A stretch of DNA of 64,000 bases from Streptomyces sp. NBC_00568 (GTDB taxonomy: Bacteria; Actinomycetota; Actinomycetes; Streptomycetales; Streptomycetaceae). Below, piece after piece: positions 35,217 through 44,057 of this stretch. The first letter of the stretch is position 1. Each line of letters opens with the position of its first letter. The translations under genes were made by a program, and so were the position numbers. The DNA lies in contig NZ_JAPENW010000001.1 in NCBI RefSeq assembly GCF_026341855.1, forward strand, positions 868,001-932,000. Reading direction: 5' to 3'. The notes under the pieces were generated by a model. It was given only the letters and a program-made list of their open reading frames with translations, did not search any database and was not told the origin of the DNA.

Positions 35217-36476
35217 TCACCGACCCGCCGGAACCGACCCGATCTCGACCACGCGGGCCCACTCGGGCGGCCGGTCCGGCACGTAGTCGGGGTCGTCCTC
35301 GTCCCATGAGTCGTCCGACTCCTGGCGGGAGAAGAGACCCACGACCGTCCGGCACGGGGGTCGCGATTCCGGCCAGGGGGTCTGCCCGTCCGTGAGGACC
35401 ACGACGACATCGGGGCGCGGCTGTGCCCGCAGCGCGGCGGCGAATCCCGAGCGCAGATCCGTACCGCCGCCGCCCATCAGCGGAATGCCCTCGGCGCGGC
35501 ACAGCGGATGGGCGATCCCGGCCGCCGCGTCGCACGACACCACGGTGATCAGGTCCCGACGGCCGCCCACGGCACGGGAGATGGCGGAGACTTCGAGGAG
35601 CGCGCTGCCCAGTTCCGCGTCGCTGACCGACCCGGAGGTGTCGATCACCACCGAGACCCGGGGCGGTCTGCGGCGCAGGCTCGGCAGGACGACGCCGGGC
35701 ACGCCCGCCGCGCGCCGCGACGGCCGGCCGTAGGTGTAGTCCTCGCCCACGCCGGACCCCGAAGCCGCGGAGCGGACCGCGGCCCCCAGCAACTCCCGCC
35801 ACGGCTGCGGCGGATGGAAGGCCTCCTCCGCCCACCGCTGCCATCCCTGCGGGCTCTTCCCCGGGCGGGCCTTGATGCCCTGCGCGACCCGGAACCGGAC
35901 CGCGTCGCGTTCCTGCGCGCTGAGGCCGTGCGCGCCGTCCGGCCCGAGGTCCCACTCCCGTTCGCGTCCGTCGGCGCCACTGCCGCAGTCCAGCCAGGCC
36001 AGGTCCTGCGTGAGCGGCCCGAGCCGGAACCGGCGGAGATAGTCCTCCATGAGTTCGCCCGGGGGCAGTCGCAGGAGCTGCGGCGTGACGGCGCCCTCGG
36101 GCCGGACGAGCCCTTCGCCGAACGCGTCGTCGTTGATCTCGCAGTCCGCGGCGATGTTCATCCGCAACCGCTCCCCGGGACCCGTGAGTCCGCGCTCGCG
36201 GGCGACCCGTTCGCTGCGGCCGTGGTGGTCGCGCAGCAGGTGCGACACCTCGTGCACCCAGACTCCGGCCAGGTCCTCGACGGGCGTCCGGTCCACGAAC
36301 CCGGGCGAGACGTAGCACCGCCAGTGCCGGTCCACGGCCATCGTCGGCACCCACCGCGACTCGACGGTGTGCAGGGCGAACAGGGCGGTCGCCAGATAGG
36401 GCCGGACCCGCGCGGCATGCAGGCGGGCGGCGAAGAGCTTTTCGAGGTCCAGAGCCCCCGGTGCGCCCGCCGTCAT
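35217..36476 (-). CDS. Metallopeptidase-like VWA protein (DUF2201 type)
   Basis: Protein of 419 residues. The N-terminal half holds HEVSHLLRDHH near residue 75 (HExxH metal site) and a helical domain of the putative metallopeptidase family. The C-terminal half is a VWA-like domain with the MIDAS sequence VVIDTSGSVSDAE near 280 and GGGGTDLRSGF near 340. It is the last gene of a three-gene operon: its ATG overlaps the MoxR ATPase stop by 4 bp. MoxR/VWA pairs are known as chaperone-like modules that remodel or activate other proteins or metal centres. The target here is unknown. Confidence 0.85.
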   Translation of the reverse strand: MTAGAPGALDLEKLFAARLHAARVRPYLATALFALHTVESRWVPTMAVDRHWRCYVSPGFVDRTPVEDLAGVWVHEVSHLLRDHHGRSERVARERGLTGPGERLRMNIAADCEINDDAFGEGLVRPEGAVTPQLLRLPPGELMEDYLRRFRLGPLTQDLAWLDCGSGADGREREWDLGPDGAHGLSAQERDAVRFRVAQGIKARPGKSPQGWQRWAEEAFHPPQPWRELLGAAVRSAASGSGVGEDYTYGRPSRRAAGVPGVVLPSLRRRPPRVSVVIDTSGSVSDAELGSALLEVSAISRAVGGRRDLITVVSCDAAAGIAHPLCRAEGIPLMGGGGTDLRSGFAAALRAQPRPDVVVVLTDGQTPWPESRPPCRTVVGLFSRQESDDSWDEDDPDYVPDRPPEWARVVEIGSVPAGR

Positions 36477-37927
36477 CGTCCCGCCTTCGTGGCGACCGCG
36501 GAGCGGGCCGCCGCGTCGTCCGCGCGCCGGGACAGGGTCACCGCTCCGGTCAGCCGCTCGATCGACGCCGGGACGTCCCAGTCCTCCTGCCGCAGGGTCG
36601 CGAGGGTGGTCGCGGGAACGACCACCAGGTCCGGGGCGCCGGTGTCCAGCGCCCGGACCAGCAGGGCCCAGGCGGCGTCCCAGCGCGCCTTCTCGGGGCG
36701 TTTGCGGACCGCGGCCACCACGCCGTCGAGGACGGCCTGACGCAGATCCCCCCGCTCGGGCAGGACGGCGCCCGCCGGGTCGGCGAGCAGTGTCTCGGGG
36801 TCGGGCAGGTCCATCCGGTCCAGGCTCGCCAGCAGCTCCAGTCCCGGACCGTCCCCCACCGCGCCTCTGACCAGCAGGGAGAGCACTTCCCGGGAGGAGC
36901 CGGCGGCGGTCGCGAAGGCGATCAGGCTCAGGGTCATGTCCCAGCTCCGGGGTGAGGGCCAGGCACCGCCGCGGCGGGTCTCGCTGCTGGGCAGCCGGTG
37001 GACGAGTGCGGGGCGGGCGTCGAGCAGCCCGCACACCGCGCGGCGGGCGAAGTCCACGGCCTCCGGCAGTTTCCGCGGGTCGAGCCGTGGCAGTGTCGCG
37101 CGCGGCCAGGTGCCGCCGAGCCCACGGACGACGACCTCGTGGTCATGGACCCACTGGAGATGGACGAACCGGTTGGCCAGCGGAGGGCTCAGTTCCCAGC
37201 CGTCGGCCGCGGAGGAGCGGGGGTTCGCGGCGGCCACGATCCTTACGCCGGGCGGCAGTTGCAGGGTTCCGATTCGGCGTTCGAGGACGAGACGGAGCAG
37301 CGCCGCCTGAACGGCCGGAGGCGCGGTGGACAGTTCGTCCAGGAACAGCAGTCCCCGGCCGGCGCGTACGAGTCGTACAGCCCAGTCCGGCGGGGCCATG
37401 GGAACGCCCTGTTCGGCGGGATCGTCGCCGAGGATGGGCAGCCCGGAGAAGTCGGACGGCTCGTGGACGCTGGCGATCACCGTGGTGAGCGGCAGGTCCA
37501 GGGTCTCGGCGAGCTGGGTCAGGGCCGCGGTCTTGCCGATCCCCGGCTCACCCCACAGGAGTACGGGCAGGTCGGCGGCGACGGCGAGGGTCAGGGCCTC
37601 CAGCTGGCTGTCGGGACGCGGTTCGGTGCCGGTGTCGCGAAGCATGGTCAACAGGGCGTCTGCGACGTCGAGTTGGGCGACTCCTGCCGGGTCGGCGAAG
37701 GCTTCGGCTTCTGCTTCGACTCCTGTCACTGCTCCTGCTCCTGCTCCTGTTTCTGTTCCTGTTTCTGTTCCTGTCTCTGTCTCTGTCTCTGTCTCTGTCT
37801 CTGCTCCTGCTCCTGTTTCTGTTCCTGTTTCTGTTCCTGTTTCTGTTCCTGTCTCTGTCTCTGTCTCTGTCTCTGTCTCTGCTCCTGTTTCTGTTTCTGT
37901 TTCGGCAAACGGGGTGCATGTGGGCAT
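36473..37927 (-). CDS. MoxR-type AAA ATPase with repeat-encoded acidic N-terminus
   Basis: AAA+ ATPase of 484 residues. Walker A LLWGEPGIGKTAAL lies near 120-133, Walker B GLLFLDELSTA near 185, and the sensor motif AAANPRSSAADGWELSPPLANRF near 230. Residues about 9-75 are an unusual tract of Glu-Thr and Gly-Thr-Glu-Thr repeats encoded by a hexanucleotide array. Start ATG 37927 has AAAGGTGA about 8 nt upstream, so the tract appears to be translated. It is the middle gene of the operon, coupled to the VWA/metallopeptidase gene. The protein probably acts as a ring ATPase working on the VWA partner. Confidence 0.87.
   Translation of the reverse strand: MPTCTPFAETETETGAETETETETETGTETGTETGTETGAGAETETETETETGTETGTETGAGAGAVTGVEAEAEAFADPAGVAQLDVADALLTMLRDTGTEPRPDSQLEALTLAVAADLPVLLWGEPGIGKTAALTQLAETLDLPLTTVIASVHEPSDFSGLPILGDDPAEQGVPMAPPDWAVRLVRAGRGLLFLDELSTAPPAVQAALLRLVLERRIGTLQLPPGVRIVAAANPRSSAADGWELSPPLANRFVHLQWVHDHEVVVRGLGGTWPRATLPRLDPRKLPEAVDFARRAVCGLLDARPALVHRLPSSETRRGGAWPSPRSWDMTLSLIAFATAAGSSREVLSLLVRGAVGDGPGLELLASLDRMDLPDPETLLADPAGAVLPERGDLRQAVLDGVVAAVRKRPEKARWDAAWALLVRALDTGAPDLVVVPATTLATLRQEDWDVPASIERLTGAVTLSRRADDAAARSAVATKAGR
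37728..37899 (-). repeat. Hexanucleotide array coding a Thr-Glu-rich tract
   Basis: About 29 six-base units of the types GAGACA, GAAACA and GGAGCA/GGAACA (minus strand) in the 5' end of the MoxR ATPase gene. The unit length keeps the frame, so expansion or contraction would change only the length of the acidic tract. Such pure hexamer arrays are unusual in streptomycete genes. Confidence 0.9.
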
Positions 37928-38014
37928 GGTTGATCACCTTTGGGGTTCGTGGTGGGCCGCGTGGGCGCAGGGGTACGGGACCGCCGGGGCGGTCAACTGT
38001 CTTTCAGCGGGCGG

Positions 38015-39493
38015 TCAGCGGCCGGTCGTATGACGTGGACGGGAGCGGTGGCTCCGGGGACGGTCGGGCCCCGGGAGGACGCGGCCCTGTGCGGGACCGG
38101 CCAGGCCCGCCCTGAACAGTCCGTAGGTGAGGCGACGCAGCGCGGCCGCCCGGAGTTCGTCCTGCAGGGCGCCGCTGCGCAGCACCGCGTCGGGGCCCAG
38201 CAGCCCTTCGACGACGGCCAGCGCACCGGTGGTGTCTCCGTGGTGCAGTCGTTCACGGACTCCGGAGAGGCAGTGCGGCTGCCGGTGCGCCTCGTCGATG
38301 GCCCGGAGGCAGGGCAGCGGCGTACCGGTCAGTGCGACCAGCAGCTCCTCCCGGCGGATTTCGGCCGGGTCGTGGTCCAGTGGCGCCAGTACGCCGTCGA
38401 CCAGTCCGATCCGGTGCCGGGCTCCCCGGCATTCGACCAGGCGGGACTGTCCCGCCGGGTCCGCGCTCCCGGTGGACACGGCCGGGGTGTGTTCCGGTAC
38501 CAGCGCCGAGGCGACCAGCGGATGCAGTCGCCCGGCCTCGATCGCGCCGGCCCGGATCAGCGCCAGGTCGGGCAGCACCCAGGTCGCGGCGTCGGGCAGG
38601 ACCGGCAGGGCGGAGAGGTCGCCGCCGTCGGGTGCCCGGGCGATCCGCGGGGTGGGCGGCTCGGCTCCCGCCGGGTCGGCCACCAGGTCCAGGAGCAGCC
38701 GCTGCCGGGACCCGATCCGCACGGTGACGATGCCGGTGTCGGCGCCGGTGTCGGCGCCGGTGTCGGTATCGGTATCGGTGTCGGTCGTCCGCCCCTCGGC
38801 GCGGAGCACGATCAGCGCCTCGGCCGCCCACCGGTCGACGGCGCAGCCCAGGCCCTGGGGCACCGGCACGGGGAGGTCCGGGTTCTCCGAACGGGCGTCG
38901 CCCGGCGGCCGGTCGGCGCCGGAGCGGACCCGCAGTTCACCGGTCCTTCGGGCGTCCCACAGGTGGCGGTGCAGGTCGAGGCGGAACCGCCGGCTGGGAC
39001 GGGGGTGCGGATGACGGCGGGCGTGTGCGTCCAGGGCGGATCCGCGTCCGTCGCCGTCCGGGCCGTGGGATCCGTCCCACAGGGCGAGGCTGATCCGTTG
39101 GCCGCCGTCCGCCCAGGCGGGCGGAGTACGGACCACGAGGTGCACCGGGTGCACGCCGTCGCGCCCGGCACGGTCGTACCGGGCCAGCGTGATGGTGAGG
39201 CCGGGGCGCAACAGCCCGTCGGGAGCGACTCTCGGCATGTGCCAGCGCAGCAGGTCGGGAGTCAAATGGCGTAGATCGGCACGGACTTCGGCCGCGAGAT
39301 CGCGACCGTGGGTGCGGGCCAGAGAACGCAGATCCAGGTCGATGTCGATGCCTGCGGCGGTGCACGCCCCCGCCCAGTCGCCGCGATGGCGGCGGGCGGT
39401 CGCAGTCTCGATCATGGTGGGCGGCACGGCGAAGTCACGCACGCGCGGCCAGAAGGAGAGGAGGGAATCCTCGTACGCGGTCGAAGTGAGCAT
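38015..39493 (-). CDS. Unknown protein heading the MoxR/VWA operon
   Basis: Protein of 492 residues I do not recognise. The N-terminal half contains MLTSTAYEDSLLSFWPRVRDFAVPPTMIETATARR and a Trp-Asp-rich core (GDWAGACTAAGIDIDLDLRSLARTHG). A middle segment encodes TTDTDTDTDTGADTGADTG near residue 240, from a six-base repeat array. No catalytic motif, signal peptide or membrane segment was seen. Start ATG 39493 follows AAGGTGAG. It is 87 bp upstream of the MoxR ATPase gene on the same strand, so it is likely the first gene of the three-gene operon and perhaps a substrate or adaptor. GC-rich and Arg/His-rich C-terminus. Confidence 0.75.
   Translation of the reverse strand: MLTSTAYEDSLLSFWPRVRDFAVPPTMIETATARRHRGDWAGACTAAGIDIDLDLRSLARTHGRDLAAEVRADLRHLTPDLLRWHMPRVAPDGLLRPGLTITLARYDRAGRDGVHPVHLVVRTPPAWADGGQRISLALWDGSHGPDGDGRGSALDAHARRHPHPRPSRRFRLDLHRHLWDARRTGELRVRSGADRPPGDARSENPDLPVPVPQGLGCAVDRWAAEALIVLRAEGRTTDTDTDTDTGADTGADTGIVTVRIGSRQRLLLDLVADPAGAEPPTPRIARAPDGGDLSALPVLPDAATWVLPDLALIRAGAIEAGRLHPLVASALVPEHTPAVSTGSADPAGQSRLVECRGARHRIGLVDGVLAPLDHDPAEIRREELLVALTGTPLPCLRAIDEAHRQPHCLSGVRERLHHGDTTGALAVVEGLLGPDAVLRSGALQDELRAAALRRLTYGLFRAGLAGPAQGRVLPGPDRPRSHRSRPRHTTGR
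38734..38786 (-). repeat. Hexanucleotide array coding a Thr-Asp tract
   Basis: Units of GATACC/GACACC type (minus strand), six bases each, encode alternating Thr-Asp with Gly-Ala-Asp-Thr interruptions in the unknown protein. Same logic as the Thr-Glu array in the neighbouring MoxR gene, so two genes of one operon carry similar acidic repeats. Confidence 0.85.
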
Positions 39494-39830
39494 CAGCACT
39501 CACCTTGCGCGGACGGGTCCCCCGATCTGTTCACGAAGGGAGTCATCATCGCGGGGAGCATAACCCGCCGTTCGCGATCTGTCAGGTGCCCCGGTCGCGT
39601 CGCGATCCGATGTCCGCCGACGAGGGTGACACGCACGACCTCGACGGACAGCGCGCCGAGCGCCTCCCGCAGGGGTACGTGCGGCAGGCGCGGGTCGACG
39701 ACCGAACGGGCCGTCAACTCCGGTGCACGGCTGGGGCGTCGGGGCGGGGAAGTGCGGTCGCGCCGAGCCGCTTCGGCCAGGGGACGGTCTCGGCGGGGAG
39801 GACGGACCCGGCCATCGCCTGTGTTCGCTG

Positions 39831-39912
39831 CTCCACGTACTACCCGCTGCTCCGCGTGATACGTTCCCCTCTCCACGTACTGCGTTCTCAGCTCCACGTA
39901 CTGCGTTCTCAG
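39831..39912. repeat. About 21-bp repeats between MoxR operon and MMPL gene
   Basis: The gap 39494-40007 has no gene. CTCCACGTACTGCGTTCTCAG occurs at 39871 and 39892, with divergent relatives starting at 39831 and 39850. The array lies between the 5' ends of the divergent MoxR operon and MMPL gene, so it may be part of their control region. Confidence 0.85.
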
Positions 39913-40007
39913 TAGTCCGGATTGTCGGCAGGCGCACGACGACATGGCACCCGTACGCCCGCGAGCCTTGGGGAAGTATCCGAGATCAGATCTGGAGACC
40001 CCTGCTC

Positions 40008-42296
40008 GTGGCTGCTTTCCTCTATCGACTGGGCCGGCTGGCCTTTCGGCGACGTCTGCTCGTCGCCCTGCTGTGGGCGGCGGTGCTCGCCGGTGTCGGC
40101 TTCGGCGCGGCCACGGCGCCCGCCGCTCCCGACCAGAGCAACTCGATGCCTGGCATCGAGTCGCAGAAGGCGTTCGACCTGATGGAGCAGCGCTTCCCCG
40201 GCTCGAAGGCCGACGGAGCGAGCGCCCGGGTCGTGTTCGTCGCGCCGGACGGGGAGAAGGTCACCACGTCCGGGAACCGTGCCGTCATCGAGAAGTTCGT
40301 GTCCGAGGCGTCCGACGGATCACAGGTCGCGAGCGTGGTGAGCCCGTTCCGGGCGCAGGCGGTCAGCGAGGACGCCTCCACGGCGTACGCCACCGTGACC
40401 TTCAAGGAGAAGGCCGACGACCTCACCGACGCCGACAAGAACGCCTTGAAGGCATCGATCGAGGAGGCCCAGGACTCGGGCCTGACCGTCGAGGTGGGTG
40501 GCACCGCGCTGGCCACCCAGCCCGAGGCGGGCGGCGCGGCCGAGGGCATCGGCATCGCCATCGCGACGCTCGTGCTGCTGATCACCTTCGGCTCGCTGGC
40601 CGCGGCCGGACTGCCGCTGCTGACCGCGATCATCGGCGTCGGCGTCAGCATGGCCGCGATCATGGCGCTGGCCAGTGCGTTCGGCCTGTCCTCGACCACC
40701 GGCACGCTCGCCACGATGCTCGGCCTCGCCTGCGGCATCGACTACGCCGTGTTCATCGTCTCCCGCTACCGGGAGGAGCGTGCCAGGGGCCACGCGCCGC
40801 AGGAGGCGGCGGGGCTCGCCGTCGGCACCGCCGGGTCGGCGGTCGTCTTCGCCGGACTCACCGTCGTCATCGCGCTGGCCGGTCTCTCGGTCGTCGGCGT
40901 GCCCCTGCTCACCAAGATGGGCCTGGCCGCCGCCGGAGCGGTCGCGGTCGGCGTCGTCATCGCGCTGACCCTGGTCCCGGCACTGCTCGGCTTCTGGCCG
41001 AACGCCGTGCTGGCGCGGCACGCCCGCAAGCACGGCCGCAAGCGCGGTCGGACCGGCGGGATCAAGGCCACCGGGATCGGAGCTGCCGAGAACGGGATCG
41101 CCGGGGACGGCACCGCGGAGAACAAGGTCGCCGAGAACAACGGCGGCACCCGCTGGGCCCGGTTCGTGCTGCGACGCCCGCTGCCGGTGCTGCTCGCCTC
41201 GGTCGCCGGGCTCGGCGCCCTCGCCATCCCCGTGACAGGCCTGCAACTGGGCACGACGGGCGACGAGGCCAAGCCGACCTCCACCACCGAACGCCGCGCC
41301 TACGACGACCTGGCCCAGGGCTTCGGTCCCGGATTCAACGGCCCACTGACCATCGTGGTGGACGCCAGGGGCGCCGACGACGCGAAGGCGGCGGTGGCGA
41401 CGATCGAGAAGAAGATCAGCGACACCGAGGGAGTCGTCTCCGTGTCGGGGGCGCGCTTCAACCCGTCGGGCGACACGGCCGTCTTCTCCGCCGTTCCGGC
41501 CGAGGCGCCGACGAGCGAGAAGACGCAGGACCTGGTCCACAGCATCCGCGACGACCGACCGGCGACCGAGGCGTCGACCGGGGCGGAGTTCGAGGTCACC
41601 GGCTCCACCGCCATGAACATCGACATCGCGCAGAAGATGCAGGACGCGCTGATCCCGTACCTCGTCGTCGTGGTGGGTCTGGCGATCGTGCTCCTGATGA
41701 TCGTCTTCCGGTCCGTCCTCGTCCCGGTCAAGGCGGCTGTCGGCTTCCTCCTGTCGGTGCTGGCCGCGCTCGGCTCGGTCGTCGCGGTCTTCCAGTGGGG
41801 CTGGGGCGCGGACCTGCTCGGCGTCGAGACCACCGGTCCGATCATGAGCATGATGCCGATCTTCCTGGTGGGCATCGTGTTCGGCCTCGCGATGGACTAC
41901 GAGGTGTTCCTCGTCGCCCGGATGCGGGAGGCGTACGTCCATGGGGACCGGCCGGAGCAGGCAATCGTCTCCGGGTTCCGCCACAGCGCCCGGGTCGTGG
42001 TGGCCGCCGCGCTGATCATGATGGCCGTGTTCTCGGGCTTCATCGGGGCCGGCGAGTCCATGATCAAGATGATCGGGTTCGGCCTGGCGATCGCTGTCCT
42101 GTTCGACGCCTTCGTCATCCGCATGGCGTTCGTCCCGGCCGTCCTCGCCCTGCTCGGCAAGGCGGCCTGGTGGATGCCACGCCGACTGGACAGGATCCTG
42201 CCCAAGGTCGACGTGGAGGGCGAGGCGCTGAGCCGGCTGTCCGCCAGTGTCCCCGCACAGCAGGACCCGGCCGGCCGGGAGTCGGCCCGCGTCTGA
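40008..42296 (+). CDS. MMPL-family (RND superfamily) transporter
   Basis: Integral membrane protein of 762 residues with the two-fold MMPL layout. The first helix (residues about 15-35) is followed by a soluble loop to about 180, then a helix bundle 185-330 including GIDYAVFIVSRYREER (the proton-relay-type motif), a cytoplasmic loop, and a second copy with GLAMDYEVFLVARMREAYVHGD near residue 630. MMPL proteins export lipids, glycolipids or antibiotics across the membrane. Start GTG 40008 with GGAGA about 11 nt upstream; an open frame continues further but lacks a signal. It is followed by a histidine kinase/response regulator pair, which may control it. Confidence 0.88.
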   Translation: MAAFLYRLGRLAFRRRLLVALLWAAVLAGVGFGAATAPAAPDQSNSMPGIESQKAFDLMEQRFPGSKADGASARVVFVAPDGEKVTTSGNRAVIEKFVSEASDGSQVASVVSPFRAQAVSEDASTAYATVTFKEKADDLTDADKNALKASIEEAQDSGLTVEVGGTALATQPEAGGAAEGIGIAIATLVLLITFGSLAAAGLPLLTAIIGVGVSMAAIMALASAFGLSSTTGTLATMLGLACGIDYAVFIVSRYREERARGHAPQEAAGLAVGTAGSAVVFAGLTVVIALAGLSVVGVPLLTKMGLAAAGAVAVGVVIALTLVPALLGFWPNAVLARHARKHGRKRGRTGGIKATGIGAAENGIAGDGTAENKVAENNGGTRWARFVLRRPLPVLLASVAGLGALAIPVTGLQLGTTGDEAKPTSTTERRAYDDLAQGFGPGFNGPLTIVVDARGADDAKAAVATIEKKISDTEGVVSVSGARFNPSGDTAVFSAVPAEAPTSEKTQDLVHSIRDDRPATEASTGAEFEVTGSTAMNIDIAQKMQDALIPYLVVVVGLAIVLLMIVFRSVLVPVKAAVGFLLSVLAALGSVVAVFQWGWGADLLGVETTGPIMSMMPIFLVGIVFGLAMDYEVFLVARMREAYVHGDRPEQAIVSGFRHSARVVVAAALIMMAVFSGFIGAGESMIKMIGFGLAIAVLFDAFVIRMAFVPAVLALLGKAAWWMPRRLDRILPKVDVEGEALSRLSASVPAQQDPAGRESARV

Positions 42297-42360
42297 CGAC
42301 CCGCGCACGTGCCGGCTGCCGCGTCGGACAACCCTCGCGCGTCGATCGGCTCCTGTTCCG

Positions 42361-42390
42361 GGGGCCGCCCGTGACTCCTCGGGCGGCCCC
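42361..42390 (+). terminator. Strong terminator hairpin after the MMPL gene
   Basis: GGGGCCGCCCG (42361-42371) pairs perfectly with CGGGCGGCCCC (42380-42390) around an 8-nt loop, about 65 bp past the MMPL stop. No U tract, but the stem is very strong. The rest of the gap 42297-42602 shows no gene. Confidence 0.75.
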
Positions 42391-42602
42391 GCGGATCCCG
42401 ACGGTTCTCGACCGGGCTCGACCGGGCTCTGCTGATCTCAACTGGTCTCTCGACGGGTTCAGCCGCGCTTCGGCGCATCTCGCTGACCGTCTCCGCCCTT
42501 CTCGGGGCGGCGGCCCGCGTTCGCGGTTCCCGCACCGGCACGCGCACGATGGACCCACCACGGACCCACCATGGACCCCAGCCCACCTCGACCGGAGACC
42601 CG

Positions 42603-43784
42603 ATGATCACCAGCGTGAAGCGGTACGTGGACGACCATCCCCGCATCATCGAAGTGATCATCATCGGGCAGGTCTTCGGCCTCACCCTCCTCGGCAGTGC
42701 AACGAGCCTCAGGGGCCCCTCCGGGGAGGCGGTCTCCTGGTGGCCCGGCCTGCTCTTGGGGTTCGTAGGTTCCGTGGCTCTGTGGTGGCGTCGCAGCCAT
42801 CCCCGCACAGTGGTCGCGGTGACCGCGGTCTGCGCCAACACCGCCGGCGCGGTGGGCTACCTGCTCACCCCGCTGCTGCTCGCACCGCTCATGGTCGCGC
42901 TGTACACGCTCGCCCTGTACACGGATCGCAGGACGGGACGCATCGCCCTGCTCGCCGTCGTCGCCCTGCTGGTGACCACGGCCATGACCGGCGACCACTA
43001 CGGCCACCCCTGGCCCCTCAAGACGATCGGCCCCGCATTCTGGGCCGTCACCCCGCTGGCTCTCGGCAGCGCGACCCGGCTGCGCCACGCCTATCTGGAG
43101 GCCGCCCAGGCCCGCGCCGACCACGCCGAACGCACCCGCGAGGAGGAGGCTCGGTACCGGGTTGCCGAGGAGCGCATGCGCATCGCACGCGAACTGCACG
43201 ACGTCGTCGCCCACCACATGGCACTGGCCAACGCCATGGCGGGCACCGCGGCCCATCTCGCGCGCACCCACCCCGACCAGGTGCCGCCGATTCTCGACGA
43301 CCTCGCCGGTACGACGTCGTCGGCGCTGCGCGAACTCAAGGCAACCGTCGGCCTGTTGCGCCAGGCCGACGACCCCGACGCGCCCCTCGAACCGGCCCCC
43401 GGACTCGGTCGGCTCGGCGACCTGACCGACGCGTTCGCCGCTGCCGGACTCACAGTCACCGTCAGCGCACAGGGCGAGGAACGGCCCCTGTCACCGGGCG
43501 TGGACCTGACGGCGTACCGGATCGTCCAGGAAGCGCTCACCAACGTCGCCAAGCACGCCGCCGCGAAGACGGCGCGCGTCCTGCTCGCCTACACCCACGA
43601 CCACGTGAACATCACCATCAGCGACGACGGTGACGCCACCGCCCCTGCCGCCCCGGCACCGGGCGGTGGCTTCGGCCTCATGGGGATGCGCGAGCGTGCC
43701 CAGTCGGCGGGCGGCCGACTCCAGGCGGGGTACCGCCCGGAGGGCGGCTTCACGGTCACCGCCGAACTGCCGATCCGTACGTGA
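42603..43784 (+). CDS. NarL-type sensor histidine kinase
   Basis: Membrane sensor kinase of 393 residues. About five or six hydrophobic segments occupy residues 20-165. The HisKA_3 dimerisation helix follows, with phospho-His in RIARELHDVVAHHM at residue 199, and the HATPase_c domain carries AYRIVQEALTNVAKHA, ISDDG and GFGLMGMRERAQSAGG. This is the NarX/DesK class that pairs with LuxR-type regulators. Start ATG 42603, before MITSVKRYVDDHP. The response regulator gene follows by 273 bp on the same strand. It may act on the MMPL transporter upstream; the signal is unknown. Confidence 0.92.
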   Translation: MITSVKRYVDDHPRIIEVIIIGQVFGLTLLGSATSLRGPSGEAVSWWPGLLLGFVGSVALWWRRSHPRTVVAVTAVCANTAGAVGYLLTPLLLAPLMVALYTLALYTDRRTGRIALLAVVALLVTTAMTGDHYGHPWPLKTIGPAFWAVTPLALGSATRLRHAYLEAAQARADHAERTREEEARYRVAEERMRIARELHDVVAHHMALANAMAGTAAHLARTHPDQVPPILDDLAGTTSSALRELKATVGLLRQADDPDAPLEPAPGLGRLGDLTDAFAAAGLTVTVSAQGEERPLSPGVDLTAYRIVQEALTNVAKHAAAKTARVLLAYTHDHVNITISDDGDATAPAAPAPGGGFGLMGMRERAQSAGGRLQAGYRPEGGFTVTAELPIRT

Positions 43785-44057
43785 CACCCGCTCCCACTGG
43801 AAGGCCCCCGCTCATCGCCCCCGATGCCGGAACCCTCCACTGATCGCCCAAGGATGCTGGAAGCCCCCCAACTCATCCCCAGGAGGCCTCACCGCTCAAC
43901 ATCCTGGAAGTTGGAAGCCTCCCCCGTTCATCGCCCGGAAGGAAGGACCCCGCCTCTCGGAAGAGGTGCCCTGATCCCCATCCGCTGTCAAGAGACCCCT
44001 CCGTCCTCCCCGACGAAACCCCACCCGTCCGTCCTCCTCGATGAAAGACCCCGCCCG

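Noticed and set aside
37728..37899. Phase-variable on/off switch by repeat slippage
   Set aside because: The unit is six bases, so slippage does not shift the frame; only tract length would change.
39944..43633. Second open frame overlapping the MMPL and kinase genes
   Set aside because: The MMPL and kinase frames have clear domains; this one is Arg/Gly-rich without motifs.
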